The notes: generated from the letters alone by a model not told the origin. A stretch of 64,000 nucleotides of DNA from Aradus depressus (GCA_963662175.1 OY759224.1:33923489-33987488); one strand, 5' to 3'. Shown: positions 35,640-47,166, counted from the stretch's first letter. A program made the numbers and translations.

Positions 35640-36180
35640 ACATACACCTAGAAAAATCGTGCGAAAATCCGAGATCAAGTTTTCAATGGATTTCCACGTT
35701 TCAAGGTTCACTGAACATGTTTTGACTATTTTCGAACGATTTTCGGAGCGAAATTTTGTGAGCGATCTAACTCATTAAGAAAATATTTTAAATTTTGAAC
35801 TTGAAATAAAGATGTGATAAGTTATTTCTGGTTAGATTTTGGCCGAAATGAGACGAACATTGAGACCACTTTACTTCGGGGCCGAAATACATTTTACAAG
35901 ATACCACTTATATTTTCAACTTAAAAGACATTTTATATGAAAAACTATTATTGAAGGTCGCCAGGTTTGGGAGATACATGCTGAAAACCGTACTGAAATG
36001 TTTTGAAAATACATTTTCTTAAATTTACTCAATTTACGCAAAAACTGTTAATCCTATCGAAAAACGTGTTCTTACCAAAAATGTTCCTTATTAAATTTCC
36101 AGTCGCTAATATCCATCAGATTTGAGATCAGACCAATATGACCAAAGTTATACCGCCCCAAAAAATGTAAAATACATTTT
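35640..36180 (+). repeat. Repeat E copy
   Basis: 'gtgcgaaaatccgagatcaa', 'tttggccgaaatgagacga', 'gagatacatgctgaaaacc' are shared with 21683-23180 and 36645-36935. No coding capacity. Confidence 0.7.
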
Positions 36181-36644
36181 TATAGGAAATATTTCAAAGT
36201 AATGTTTAAATTGTAAAGCATAGCAACGAATTTTGTGATGTCATAACAGTACTTTCATATACCAACCACTTGTTACAGATCACTTTCTCTCCACGTTTCC
36301 TCTCTCCAATTCATTTCATACTGTTGGTATTACTGGGTGTAAGAAAGTCCTATAATGACCACTGTACGTGTGTACAGGAAGAAGTAATAAAGGCTAAGGT
36401 AGAGGGACAAGTCAAATTTGACCATTGTTAATTTGTTGGGAGGGGGGGGGAGGTAGGTCAATGTTGACTCGGCTAACACAGAGTGAAGTACAACGTAATT
36501 ACAGCAACTCACTGAGACATTTCTGCTACAACCAACCTAATATCACTCACATGCTCTCAACAACAGCAATCAAACGCACTATTCCATTATAACACTTTTT
36601 TTTTTTTACATTCTTATATCGATAGTATTATAATATAAGAAAGT
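36181..36644. other. Unassigned
   Basis: No element recognised. Confidence 0.4.
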
Positions 36645-36960
36645 ATTATAATGATGCGAAAATTCGAGATTGAGTTTTCAGAGGATTATCACGTTTCGAA
36701 GTCTCCTCAATACCTTTCGATCATTTTCCCGATGATGTCTGTGAGTGTGTATGATTAGAACTTTGTGATCGCTCTAATTCAAAAACGATTGTAGCAACAA
36801 ACTTGAAATTTGGAATGAAGGTCACATGAGCCAAAATATAAATAAAATCTGATTCGATTTTGGCCGAAATCGGAAGAAAATTGATACCGCTTACATTTAT
36901 AAAAAATATATAATAAATGGAAGTTTAACCAGTTTACAATCCAAACTGTCCCCTTCTTCA
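36645..36960 (+). repeat. Repeat E copy
   Basis: 'tgcgaaaattcgagattgag', 'cccgatgatgtctgtgagt', 'aaacgattgtagcaacaaac' and 'tttggccgaaatcgg' match the other E copies in order. Confidence 0.7.
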
Positions 36961-37294
36961 ACGCCTCCCTGGGATTTCAAATGTATTCTGTTAATGACGT
37001 CTTATCTTACCAATAATGTGAACTATTGTACCCGTTTTCTGTCGCTATACTATTAATGACACAACGCTATGTTTCGGTTGCCTTCTTTTAATGGTATTCA
37101 ACTAAAATTGAGTTTAATTAGAATGAATGGTTTTGCATGTAGAGAGTGAGTGAACCTAGCTATCCCCATCCCTTTGAGCTATGCCCGTTGCCCTTTAACC
37201 GCAGTGCTGTGTGACTAGAAGATAAGTAAGTTTATAATTTTTATGTTGTTACTCTGTACCCTGATGCTTTAAGAGTTATTTATACTTATCATTT
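36961..37294. other. Unassigned
   Basis: No element recognised. Confidence 0.4.
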
Positions 37295-37623
37295 GAGGGC
37301 GCCGGTAGCTCAGTGGTATGCGTGCTTGTCTTCTGAGCTCAAGAACATGGGTTCGAAACCCGACCGAGGCCCTTAGTTTATTTTATCTGGGAGGTAAAAT
37401 AAACTTAAGCACGCCGTCCTTCGGATGGGACGTTAGGCGATGGTCCCGAGCCTGTACGATGTCAGGTACTCCAAGACCCCAGCCCTAGGTGAATAAAAAT
37501 TTAGGGTAGGCAAAATTTAGAACTCCCAAGTAGAGTCGGGCTCATGTCCACCAGAGTGACGAAAGAGCGCTCTGGTTAGAGGCGATATGACCTTGTAGTT
37601 AAAGCCCGGGCATGAGTCATAAA
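37295..37623 (+). mobile_element. SINE-B, complete tRNA-derived copy
   Basis: The head is tRNA-like: gccggtagctcagtggta (A box TAGCTCAGTGG) and gggttcgaaacccgacc (B box). The body contains 'ccgtccttcggatgggacg', 'aggcgatggtcccgagcctg', 'aggtgaataaaaatttaggg' and 'agagtcgggctcatgtccac'; it ends cccgggcatgagtcataa. The acceptor-stem halves do not pair well, so it is a SINE and not a tRNA gene. About sixteen full or partial copies occur in the window; this is the reference copy. Confidence 0.85.
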
Positions 37624-37678
37624 ACCAAACCTACTTTTCATTATTTGTATATTTTATTATTCTATCATAGATGAAACA

Positions 37679-37716
37679 CTGATGACGCTGTTGCGTCGAA
37701 AACCGGTTCTGGTCTA
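37679..37716 (+). other. CTGATGA-stem-GAAA signature
   Basis: CTGATGA, then a hairpin CGC-TGTT-GCG that extends back through GA/TC, then GAAAACCGG. Same layout as at 22797, 43289 (minus strand), 55489 and 60138. A full repeat boundary is not resolved. Confidence 0.35.
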
Positions 37717-37993
37717 AAATAAAACAGTGGGAAGACAACGTCTTTTATTTCTATGAGAAAAAATATATGTGATGTGGCCATTACAGGAGTTTCTTATACC
37801 AACCACTCTAGTACAGATCACTCTCATTTATTTTATACTGACTTTATTGGGTACAAGGAAGTCACACAGAATTATTCTATACAATGAAACAGAAAACCGC
37901 TGCCGCCAAAACATGAACCCAGTAATGAACGTTAACACAGAACCTCTATAACTGAATGTATCGACACGAAATTATATTTTATTATATATTATA

Positions 37994-38107
37994 GTAAAAT
38001 GAGGGATGCTGTGAGACTTAGTGAAGCTATACCCACCAAGTTGGAGCCAGGTAAAATGAGGGATGCTGTGAGACTTAGTGAAGCTATACCCACCAAGTTG
38101 GAGCCAG
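37994..38107 (+). repeat. 57-bp perfect tandem duplication
   Basis: Two identical units beginning gtaaaatgagggatgctgtg and ending ccaccaagttggagccag. Confidence 0.95.
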
Positions 38108-38519
38108 ATCAGAAATATATATTTGTAAGGTGGGCCACTTGACGTGAAATGACCCATTTCACTAAAATACAGAAAATATTGAAATTATGATAAACAGGGT
38201 GATAAAAAGATCGGTAATACATTAGCCAGACGGTTTGCTTATAGGGCCATCAATTCAAAACAAAATTGGATGAAAATTCTAAATGAGATCATAAAATTCA
38301 AAGATAGAATCTATATGCCTTCTTATCTGTGAAGGTTTCAAACAGTGATAGATGGTAAATTGGATGTAGAGTATGGGGAGGGGGGGTCTCGGTGGAGTGC
38401 TATATAGCGTGGCTGTGTGTTAGCCTCAACACTGGAGTTTCCAGTCCCCAAATAGTGTTCCTACATCGAGGTTACATTTCTCTTTTCGACGAAATTTCAG
38501 TGCTTGAGAGAAAAAAAAT
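38108..38519. other. Unassigned
   Basis: Contains a G-run near 38380. No gene recognised. Confidence 0.4.
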
Positions 38520-39110
38520 AAGATAAAGTCGACGGTGAATCACCGGCAATGTACTTCCCCAGAACGAATTAATCAATTAACTTTTCGCTCCCCCTCCAAA
38601 ACCAGTCGACCGTTTGCGCTAATATTCAACAGTTACATAGGGTCATCTAAAATCTTCATAATTAATTTTGTGTCGATAAATTCTTTACATAGGCAGTTAT
38701 TTAGGGTTTTGGAGATCAGGCCCCCTCTGATCTCTCCTGAAAATAAGTGTCGTCCTTATGGAGTTTTGAATTCACGTATGAAATTATGTGTCGATAAATT
38801 CATAACGCGTTTTTATATTACAACGGCAGTTATTAGAGTTTTATGTTAAGCCTCCCCCTAATCCTCCCCTTCCCTTTGGTTGATTTGGCTGAAAATCAAT
38901 AGGTATCGTTCTTTAGAGGGTTTTTGGATTACATATAAAGTTATGTGTCGATAAATTCATTCTATCGGTATCTATATTGTTCACAGACACACTCACAGTC
39001 AGACCTTTTTTTTTCATATTTGGAATCTAGAGGTAAGAAAACATGAAATTCCGTTGAAAACTCAGCATCGAATTTTTGACCGATTACATAACTCCCCCTA
39101 TACTTCATAT
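38520..39110 (+). repeat. Repeat D, best full-length copy
   Basis: Head 'gtcgacggtgaatcaccggc' and 'cagaacgaattaatcaatta', then three related ~110-bp modules each with 'gtgtcgataaattc' and a 'cagttatt' motif, a pyrimidine-rich segment (the one amplified at 2667-3027), a CA-rich 'cacagacacactcacagtca', and tail 'accgattacataactccc'. It is a modular noncoding element. Class unknown. Confidence 0.75.
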
Positions 39111-39526
39111 AACTAAAAGGTTTCTAAATATATGGTATGCTAGTTGATTCAGGTAAATCGATAGTTTCATCGATATTTGTTTAATGTTTTGTTATCATTT
39201 TATGAGACATGAGATTAGAGATAGCGATATGAATCAGTGCACTTCCTTCGCGATCAAAATGCCCTTTCGTAATTCGTCGTTATCCTTACAGAGGCCATCT
39301 CGACGAAAGTGGGGTTTGCAATGGGCGGCATGCACATGAAACATACGTCGGAGGCTGTCCAGAGATGTTCTCTGACAAAGTGAGAAAGGTGCCTCAGTGT
39401 TGCCAGATTTAATTATATTCTGTATTCTCATATTTTAAAGAGAGAAATAATGCACATTATTATTATTATTCCCTTACAATTCACTTAAAAACATATTTAA
39501 CTAAAAGCGTTTTGTTGGTAAACTAG
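39111..39526. other. Unassigned
   Basis: A moderately GC stretch at 39230-39400 has an open minus-strand frame of 65 codons without recognisable similarity. Confidence 0.4.
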
Positions 39527-40029
39527 CAGTATTACCCGTCGTACTTTGACTTTTTCATAATTCTCATGCGAATCCTAAGCATTTCTTCGACATTACATTC
39601 ATGACGTTGTAATTTTCAATCACTCACATGGAGATGAGGCATAGAGTCTTTCAAATCCCGGAAAAAGGCAATTTTTTTTTTTCGATATGAATAAAAGTTT
39701 AGGTGGGCTACCACTTTCTTTATGCTAAGGCCTACCCCCACAACCCCCCCTCCCGTTCACAATTGTGTGACGTCACACACCCTATTTCTTAATTTGGCTT
39801 TTAATGTGAAATTTCATGACAATCCGACCATTCGTTAATGAGCTACCACTAATTTCTATGCTTAGCCCTAGCCCCCCCCCCCCCCCACAGTTCAAAATTT
39901 TGGGACGCCACATAGCTTATTTTTCAATCTGGCTTAGGATGCTACATCTGAAGTTTCATGAAAATCCGTCCAGCGGTTTGAGCGTGATGTTGGAACAAAC
40001 ATACAAACTAACCCCGTTTCAACTTTATT
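39527..40029 (+). mobile_element. Compact copy of the unclassified element expanded at 5044 and 11266
   Basis: The head 'agcagtattacccgtcg', 'cattcatgacgttgtaattt' and 'aatcactcacatgg' parallels 5044-5190; the tail 'aaaatccgtccagcggttt', 'gcgtgatgttggaac' and 'ttattaatataga' parallels 14545-14636. There is no 66-bp array and less than two ~143-bp monomers. This is close to what the unexpanded ancestor should look like. Confidence 0.75.
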
Positions 40030-40270
40030 AATATAGAATAAATAATTTAAATATATCTATGTCCCTAAAAATGATCTCGGAGGTTTTCCGATTGAGTGTT
40101 GTCTGTCTTTTGTTAGTTCAAATTCAAATAACAAGTATGAATAATATTTTTTTTAATGTTATGTATTGGTTATAAATTTATAAAGCTAATTGTATAATAT
40201 TTTCTATAAAATATTAAAAATTCATAAAGTTAAAAATTAAAATTACACGCCTTAACCTGTCACCATTTAT

Positions 40271-40526
40271 AATTGAGGCGTTGACAATGAAAAGAAGGTA
40301 AGTGCCATAGTTGCCGAAAATGAGTTTTTTCACTTAAACGGTTCTATGTTCCAAGGCCAATAGCGTTGAAAAGGAGGTAAGTTCTTATCTCCTTTCGTTT
40401 AGTTTTGAGCAATGTCACAAGATGCTGCGTTCATGTTATTTATTCATGCCTCAAATTGCTTTTTTGCTTCTCTTGAAAAATTTCAGTTTTGGCACTTACC
40501 TCCTTTTCATTGTCAACGCCTCAATT
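40271..40526. mobile_element. ~255-bp MITE with ~45-bp terminal inverted repeats
   Basis: Both ends read ATTGAGGCGTTGACAATG inward, followed by AAAAGGAGGTAAGTGCCA (one difference on the left). A second small inverted motif (aaaggaggtaag / cttatctccttt) lies in the centre. Noncoding. Confidence 0.7.
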
Positions 40527-41424
40527 GAGAATACACGATATATAATAAACAGATTGAGGAAACCAATGAAGATAATGGGAAAACAAAACAACACCCATCC
40601 ATAACAGCTGTAAATGACGTTGAAACAAACAACTGTTTGTTTATATCAAGAAACTTAACACGCCCCCTCCACTGTATCCTACCTTTTCAGTCAATTATAT
40701 TTTTCCATTCTCTATTTTTGTTTACTAAAAAATAACGTTCATTATTGTCTTTCGCTAAAAGAATTCTTAATTGTGTAATATACCTTAAAATTTATTATTT
40801 TGTTTTAAAGAGAATGTTACATAGTAATCATGACGGAATGATAATGATACTGCCATTCATGAATGTTGCGGATGAATGTCTCTATCAGATGACAGGATTA
40901 CAGAGGTGCGTGGAGATTAGAAGCGCAGTCAGGCTCGAGCAAGTCACGCTGCCATGTTCGCTTGAGTTGGTGAGGTGGGTTCATGGGCAGAATATTTGAT
41001 GTTACTGTTTGAATGAGAGGATTGGCGTGAATTTTTGTGTATAAAATATAATTAAATTTACCTAACGTCAATGAAGTGTTGTTTTATCTTTTACTATAAT
41101 AGTTATGTTTATTTCGTGATTTCTATAAACAGCTCATCTCCCTTATAAATTATGTACATAAAATATAATACTATATAAAAGACTTACCTAAAAATAATAA
41201 CAATTTTTGCTGGGTACGCTCCTCCTGTTTTTTTTTCTCTAGTTTTTCACTTATTAACTCAGATACATAATCAAAACTGTTTATACACGTTCTCGTAAAA
41301 TTGATTATATTTGAGTGTTCAATTACTATTGATACAATTACTATATAACCTACTGGTTATTGAAAAACAAAAAGTTCAGTTTTTGACTAACGAGGCCAAA
41401 ACTGCGAACTGGCCTTTCTTATAG
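40527..41424. other. AT-rich stretch, nothing firm
   Basis: An 84-codon frame at 40745-40999 has a GC-richer end (40890-40990) but no family I recognise. Confidence 0.35.
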
Positions 41425-41712
41425 TAGCATGTTAGCTTACTGAGTACACGATCGCGGGTTCGAAAGCCGGCCGAGGCCCTTAAATTATTTATCTGGGAGA
41501 TGAAAACAACATTGAGCACGCCGTCCTTTTGATAGGACGTTAAGAAATGGGCCCGAGCCTGTACGATATCTCCCGATAAACTCGTTCAAGACTCCCTTAC
41601 CTAATGTAACTAAACCTGGGTAGGAAACAGAACTCCCATAGTAGAGTAGGGCTCATGTCCACCAGAGTGGCGAAAGGCAGAGCACCAGAACGGTAGTAGG
41701 CGATCTCGTTCT
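41425..41712 (+). mobile_element. SINE-B copy
   Basis: tRNA-like head decayed ('gttagcttactgagtacacg', 'gcgggttcgaaagcc'), body 'cgccgtccttttgatagg', and 'gggctcatgtccaccagag'. Truncated before the terminal catgagtca. Confidence 0.75.
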
Positions 41713-41739
41713 TGTTTCCCACATCCCCAGAATCCAAAA

Positions 41740-42222
41740 AAAAAAAAAAATCATGTATGTCTGTGGACATGATATCTCTCGTTAGAATGAACATATCGAC
41801 ATGAAATTTTATAGATGAACCTCATGAAGATAAAACGCAATAATTTTCAGCAGTATCTGCCAAAGAGAAGAGGGGTGGGGGATCAACTCCAAAAATGTGA
41901 TAGCTGCCAAGATAATGAATATAACAGCATGAAATTTGGTTGAGAACCACATAAGGACCATCCGGCGGAAATCTTATTATCTTTGGGAATTCTAACGCTG
42001 TGTCATTGATAAAAGTTTATGTTTTTTGATCTCGTTTTTGGTTCCCATACAATACGAAGTATAGGGGAAGTTATGTAATCGGTCAAAAATTCGATAACAC
42101 CCGATAGAATGATATCGACACGATATTTTATAAGTGAATTCAGTACCTTCGAACGACGATACCTATTGTTTTTCAGCCAAATTGACCAAAAGAAAGTGGG
42201 GGGATTACGAGGGAGGCTGAAC
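41740..42222 (-). repeat. Repeat D copies (minus strand), left of an insertion
   Basis: 'tctctcgttagaatgaacat', 'atcgacatgaaatttta' and, from 42046, 'acgaagtataggggaagtta' with 'gtaatcggtcaaaaattcg' restart a second D copy. Interrupted at 42235 and resumed at 42517. Confidence 0.65.
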
Positions 42223-42234
42223 ACAACTCTAATA

Positions 42235-42504
42235 CTACTGAGTAAAACACTTAGAACAAGTCAAAAAATTCCACTATATTTATATAAAATACACAATATA
42301 TTTTGCTGGTTAGAGCATTGTCAAGTGTACAGGTCCTGTACCTAAGTGCACTTATGTCTGTATCCTGTACACTTGACAATGCTCTAACCAGCGAAATTTA
42401 TTGTGTATTTTGTATAAATATAGTGGAATTTTTGACGTTCTAAGTATTTTACTCAGTAGTATTTACAATGAACTTCCACAAGATCTCTGGCGAAAACATC
42501 TTTA
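42235..42504. mobile_element. Palindromic retroposon-like insertion with 12-bp target duplication
   Basis: ACAACTCTAATA is present at 42223-42234 and 42505-42516 inside repeat D. The 270-bp insertion consists of two ~100-bp arms that are near-perfect inverted copies (42235-42333 and 42364-42463; 'gctggttagagcattgtcaa' in the left arm), a ~30-nt loop, and a ~41-nt non-palindromic tail (ttacaatgaacttccacaag...). The tail resembles that of 55365-55628 (ttacaagtttccacaat...). No coding capacity. Confidence 0.75.
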
Positions 42505-42516
42505 ACAACTCTAATA

Positions 42517-42775
42517 ACTGCTGATATAATGAATGTATCGACATGAAATTACATATTCGAAGTTAGTCCATAAATTGTCCAATTTAGGCGATATCCGCCG
42601 AAATGAAGTGGTCTCAATTCAAAAACCCTGATAACTGCCTCTGAAATGAATTTATCGACAAAAATTTCAGTATCGATGATTAAGGAGCCCCTATTTAAGT
42701 CAACAATTGGATATTATCGCAAACTGTCGATTAATTCGTTCTGAGGAAGAACATTGCCGGTGATTCACCTATCAC
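42517..42775 (-). repeat. Repeat D, continuation after the insertion
   Basis: 'aactgctgatataatgaatg', 'tatcgacatgaaattac' then the D head 'acattgccggtgattcacc'. Confidence 0.7.
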
Positions 42776-43114
42776 TTTTTTTTTGGTTTTTAATTCAAAA
42801 AATAAAAACAAATAAAAAAAATTCAAAAAATTTTGCATTCAGCTCCATACTCCATCAAAGTGCCTAATTAAGGAATGCCAAATTTAACATGGGGAGGCTT
42901 CACAAAGTGATATTAACAGGGAGATAGACCGATCCATTATAATTACGAAGCAGGCAACGACTGAACTGAGCAGGGCGTTGAGCGATTACGACTAATTAAT
43001 CGATACCAGTTGAGAAGTTGCCCTAAAATATATTATTATACAATGGCCCACAGCTGAGGAAAACATATTAATATATTAGTAATCGTTCCCTAATATTATA
43101 TATATAATATTACT
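42776..43114. other. Unassigned
   Basis: Nothing recognised. Confidence 0.4.
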
Positions 43115-43162
43115 GAGGGCGCCGGTAACTCAGTGGCATGTGTGCTTGCCTTCTGAGCTCAC
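43115..43162 (+). mobile_element. SINE-B, head fragment only
   Basis: 'gagggcgccggtaactcagt' and 'gcttgccttctgagctc' match the SINE-B tRNA-like head and stop abruptly before the B box. Confidence 0.7.
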
Positions 43163-43203
43163 TGATGAAATTTCATGACGATATTACAACGGATGTTATT
43201 AAA

Positions 43204-43345
43204 TAATATGAAGATGGCTGATGTAGTGAGAAGTGATTATTTCACAGGTTGTCAAATAAGATATAGTCACAGATTTTTATTTGTATTAGCTAGCCGGTTT
43301 TCGAGGTTGCCCTCATCATCAGGCAGTCTTCAAAAGAAACCATCC
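43204..43345 (-). repeat. Repeat F copy with CTGATGA-stem-GAAA signature
   Basis: 'gaagatggctgatgtagtga', 'agctagccggttttcgaggt' and 'cctcatcatcaggcag' are shared with 47167-47295 and 47565-47705. On the minus strand (43289-43323): CTGATGA, one extra T, stem GAGG/CCTC closed by GCAA, then GAAAACCGGCTAG. Confidence 0.65.
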
Positions 43346-43439
43346 TTAAGCAATAAAAAACAGGTTACGTTGGTAACAATCATACAATATGAAGGCAACA
43401 AAGATTTATTATTCCCTTTGCCCGATTCGGCTACATAAA

Positions 43440-43600
43440 ATTTCGGGAGTTATCGTGTTCACAGACACACAGCAATATTTTTTTTCTAATCTGGCGGTCG
43501 GAAAACTTGAAATTCCGTTGAAAACTCGGCTCCAAACTTCTGACCGATTACATAACTTCCTGAACTATACCTGGGGAAGTAAAAATGTTTGTTAGTTATT
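43440..43600 (+). repeat. Repeat D tail
   Basis: 'gttatcgtgttcacagacac', 'gaaattccgttgaaaactcg' and 'ctgaccgattacataactt' match the D 3' end. Confidence 0.7.
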
Positions 43601-43601
43601 G

Positions 43602-43745
43602 TGCTTTAACTACAAGGTCATAACGCCTACTACCAAAGCGCTCTTTCGTCACTCTACTATGGGATTCCTAAATATTGCCTACCCTAAATGTTTATTCACC
43701 TAGGGTAGAGGGTCATTAACGAGTACAGGCTCGGGACCGCTTACA
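43602..43745 (-). mobile_element. SINE-B, 3' half, minus strand
   Basis: 'aactacaaggtcataacgcc', 'gcgctctttcgtcactctac' and 'tgtttattcacctagggtag' are the reverse of the SINE-B body. Confidence 0.7.
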
Positions 43746-44214
43746 CAATTTGTTTTTTCACATAATATTTTTTGCCCTACTCAAGTTCGCTAGGTCTACA
43801 TATCACCCTTAAAGGTTCAGTGATACAAATAGCTTCAATAGTTTCCCAGATATCGGCGAGGGAGAAGGTGAGCTATACTTAAAATAACCTTTTTTTTTTC
43901 TATAACGTTACCTCACTCAATAACATTTCTCGGCTGATAGAATTTTTTTTTTGTTTTACGTTGACTGGCAGGAACTTGGTGTAGAAAACAAAAGAAAATT
44001 GACAAGAGGCGAAGCGATAGGAAAAATGGTTTGAAAAATGACTGACACCTTTGCGGCTTATAAATAACATTATCCAGGTCTTCTTTTATGCATGCACCAG
44101 TTTTCATCGATTTTCATCTATTCCTCAGTCGTATCTTTTCTCCAGAAGTCTCCCTCCTCTTCCAAAAAACCATCCCTTTACGAGTAAAGTGGAAATTCCT
44201 CAATTGTTACGAAC
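43746..44214. other. Unassigned
   Basis: Nothing recognised. Confidence 0.4.
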
Positions 44215-44750
44215 CAGATAGAAAAAGTGGTCAATGTACTTTCCCAGGACGAATGATTGAACTAAGTAGTTGCTCTCCCTCCAAAACCAATCTTACCGTT
44301 TGGGCAAATTATCGATAGTTGACTTACATCGAGAACTTCTGAATCATCAAACTAAATGTTGTGTCGATATATCCATTACATTGGCAGTTATTAGGGTTTT
44401 TGAGTTGAGCCCCTCCTCTTCGGTGCTAGTTACCCAAGAAATGGTGTACGGTTTGTCTCCCGACGATAGTTACCGAGAAATGGTGTATGATTTGTCTCCC
44501 CCTGCAGATCTCTTGCCTTTGGTCTGAATATTTAGGAGGGAATCTCGAATTTAGGTATAAAATTACACGTTTCATTTATTAAATCAGCAGTTATTAGGGT
44601 TTTGAAGTTGAGTCCCTCTTGACAATTTTTTTTTTTTTAGATTTTGGGAATCAGGGGGTCGGAGAAAGACATGAAATTTCGTTGAAACTCAACATTTAAT
44701 TTCTGGGCGATTACATAACTTCCCCTATACTTCGTATAGACTCTGGAAGT
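44215..44750 (+). repeat. Repeat D copy
   Basis: 'gtcaatgtactttcccagga', 'ctccctccaaaaccaatc', 'tgtcgatatatccattac' and tail 'gcgattacataacttcccct'. The module around 44430-44500 carries a local duplication ('agaaatggtgtacggtttgt' and 'gagaaatggtgtatgatttg'). Confidence 0.7.
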
Positions 44751-44839
44751 AAAAAAAAAAAAAAGTGAACCACCTAAACTGCCTACCTAGGGGGGACCCG
44801 GTGAGTGGCGGGCTATACAAAGGGAAGGTTATGCAATTA

Positions 44840-45142
44840 GTTGTCGGTGAATCATCGACAATGTACTTCCCCAGCACGAATTAATAAATTACGTTTTTAC
44901 ACTCCCTCCAAAATCTCTACAAACAATATTTGACTTAAATGGTGGCTTCTGAATCCTCATACTAAATGTTGTATCGATACATTCATTGTATCGACAGTTA
45001 TTGAGGTTTTCGAGTTGAGCCACCCTCTCATTCGCCGATTTGACTGAAAATCAATAGGTGTCATTTTTATTGGGTTCTAGATGAAAATATCAAATTTCAT
45101 ATCGATATAATCATTCTATAGGGAGTTATCGATTTCACTGAT
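44840..45142 (+). repeat. Repeat D copy, truncated
   Basis: 'gtcggtgaatcatcgacaat', 'cttccccagcacgaattaat', 'tgtatcgatacattcattg' and 'ccgatttgactgaaaatcaa'. It ends just before the candidate exon at 45161. Confidence 0.7.
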
Positions 45143-45160
45143 TATTATTTTTTTAAACAG

Positions 45161-45319
45161 AGGATTCCCCCCAGAATATCTGACGGATTGCACGGGGAGA
45201 CAACTCGCAGTGTCCGGATAATAGAACCCATGGAGGACAAGTACCCAGATCTCAAGGACCGGGTTCGTGTCCTCACAGGGGCAGAAACACAGAACAGGAT
45301 GGCAGTATTTATTAATTGA
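45161..45319 (+). other. Candidate orphan terminal exon or unrecognised ORF fragment
   Basis: Preceded by a pyrimidine-rich acceptor-like sequence (attattatttttttaaacag). From 45161 the frame is open for 52 codons (RIPPRISDGLHGETTRSVRI ... EPMEDKYPDLKDRVRVLTG ... NRMAVFIN) to TGA at 45317-45319. Its composition (about 50% GC, charged and polar residues) is unlike the surrounding AT-rich repeats. I do not recognise the family. It may be the last exon of a gene lying upstream or a fragment of a mobile element. Confidence 0.3.
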
Positions 45320-46489
45320 TACATGTAGAGTCAACAGCCAAATAGGCCAACATATCTACCATACATTGCTTCTCATAAACTGGTTTTCCATTTTCCTATT
45401 TTTCCAGTTCTACCAGGTCAGCTGTTTATTTCTTTTCATAATTTTCCATAATGCTTGTCCATACCATTTATATTTCACTATTTCTGCTCTTTTTTTTTAA
45501 ACATTACTTTTTTGATCTGCAGATTGTTATAACTTGTGAATATTCATCGTTCTTCTTGTTTAACATGAAAGAAAAAAAATAAAATAAATAAATAAAATAA
45601 CTAATAAATAATAACTGATGAGAATTGCAAAATTTGGGGCGAAAACTACAGAAAATATTGCATTTATATTATTACAATAGTATATTATTATACTATATAG
45701 TATAAATATACTGTATATTAATATTATATACATTAATGTATGAACATTAGGTATATGTATAGAAGCAATACCTAAGTTTCTCATCAGTTATCAAACACAT
45801 TTTGACAGAATTATGAAAATGTTTTTTCCTTTTTCCAAACATTCAACAACTAAAGATAAGGTAAATACCAAATATTGATATTACTGCAATTAATATTAAA
45901 ATATTTGTTCAAATTCGATCAAAAAACATCTGGCATTGAGCAGATAATGACAGAATGTTTCTGATAAACACAGTCCTGATAACATAAGTAAACAATCAAA
46001 AACGCAGTCATTACCTTCTCCTCCAGGCACATGTTTACTATTTACGAACTATTATTTACAAATTGGGTATTGCAAAAATGTTATTTAATTAATAAAATAA
46101 ATAAACAATTATTGTAGATCAACATTCAAACTAAACAGACCATAATTTGTCTATAATAATTACAAAATTATTTCGTTAATACTGATATTTCTTATCATGA
46201 CATTTATATACGTCAAAACATCAGGTTTATGAAAGAATCTAAAGAAAATGAGAAACAAAAGCGGTCTTTATTACCGTCTAACCTCTTTCGAGATGTTTGT
46301 TAACTTTCAGGTTATTAATTATAGAAAAAAATAATGGTATACCTAAAAGGTATTTTTAAAAATTGACTAACCTGATTTTTGACATTGATAAGAAGTTGGG
46401 AGTTGACACTGATGACAAAGATGTAGCATAATAATGAGCAGGGTAGTAGAATTAACCCTTCCAATTTATACATATTGTAAAAAAAATAT
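45320..46489. other. AT-rich stretch, nothing recognised
   Basis: Very AT-rich; open frames are low-complexity. Confidence 0.5.
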
Positions 46490-46960
46490 TTTTAAAAAAA
46501 TCCGGTTTCTACTACCGTAACATTCTCGAAAAGTGGAGGTTTCGGATTCGTTTTTTTTAACGAAAATCGCGAGTTATGAGACGGTAAAGAGGAGAGAGAG
46601 AGGTCCGACCTCGGAGTTGATAAAAGCGAGACTGCAGTTGAGGCTTGCTCACTTTGTTTTGGACGCCATTTGTTCAACACTTCAACAGGTCTACACACGT
46701 CTGCACTCTGTTGGATCAACAAGAAACTTGTAGCACGGGCACAACTGCTACCAAATGTTAATGCTACTTTCAAAAAACTGTTACTATAGCAGATAATCTG
46801 TTTAGTACACATCTAGCTAAAAACATTGTATAGAGAGAGTAGCGATACAATGTCCCTAGACTGTATTTAGACATAGTCCACAGCTACGGAGCCAGACTCG
46901 CAACAGACGTTAACGCGATGCCCGCTGAGATTGCACTCTGTGCGTTTACTGTTTGTCGCA
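46490..46960. other. GC/CpG-richer island, possible promoter or 5' exon
   Basis: CpG-rich for this window ('aacgaaaatcgcgagttat', 'gaggtccgacctcggagt', 'ttaacgcgatgcccgctg'). Open frames of 66 codons (+, 46533-46733) and 106 codons (-, 46492-46812) overlap; neither shows a recognisable domain. It could be an untranslated exon or CpG promoter, but the sequence alone does not decide. Confidence 0.3.
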
Positions 46961-47166
46961 ATAATTTAATGTTATTGAAGCGGTTAAAAAAAAAAAAAAT
47001 CTAAACGTTATTGGCGGAGAAATGTATTTTCGGGAGATATTTTCATTGCTCCTAATCTACTCGAAAAATTAATATCCGTGGAAAAAGAAGGTAAAATTGT
47101 TAAAACAATCTAATAAAATTTACTTCCTTCATTGGCTCGATTTACTCCTTCATGTATTCAATAATG
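46961..47166. other. Unassigned
   Basis: Nothing recognised. Confidence 0.4.

Noticed and set aside
37295..37370. tRNA gene call for the SINE-B and SINE-A heads
   Set aside because: A and B boxes are present, but acceptor stems do not pair and the sequence continues into a repeated body; many copies are truncated at varied points.
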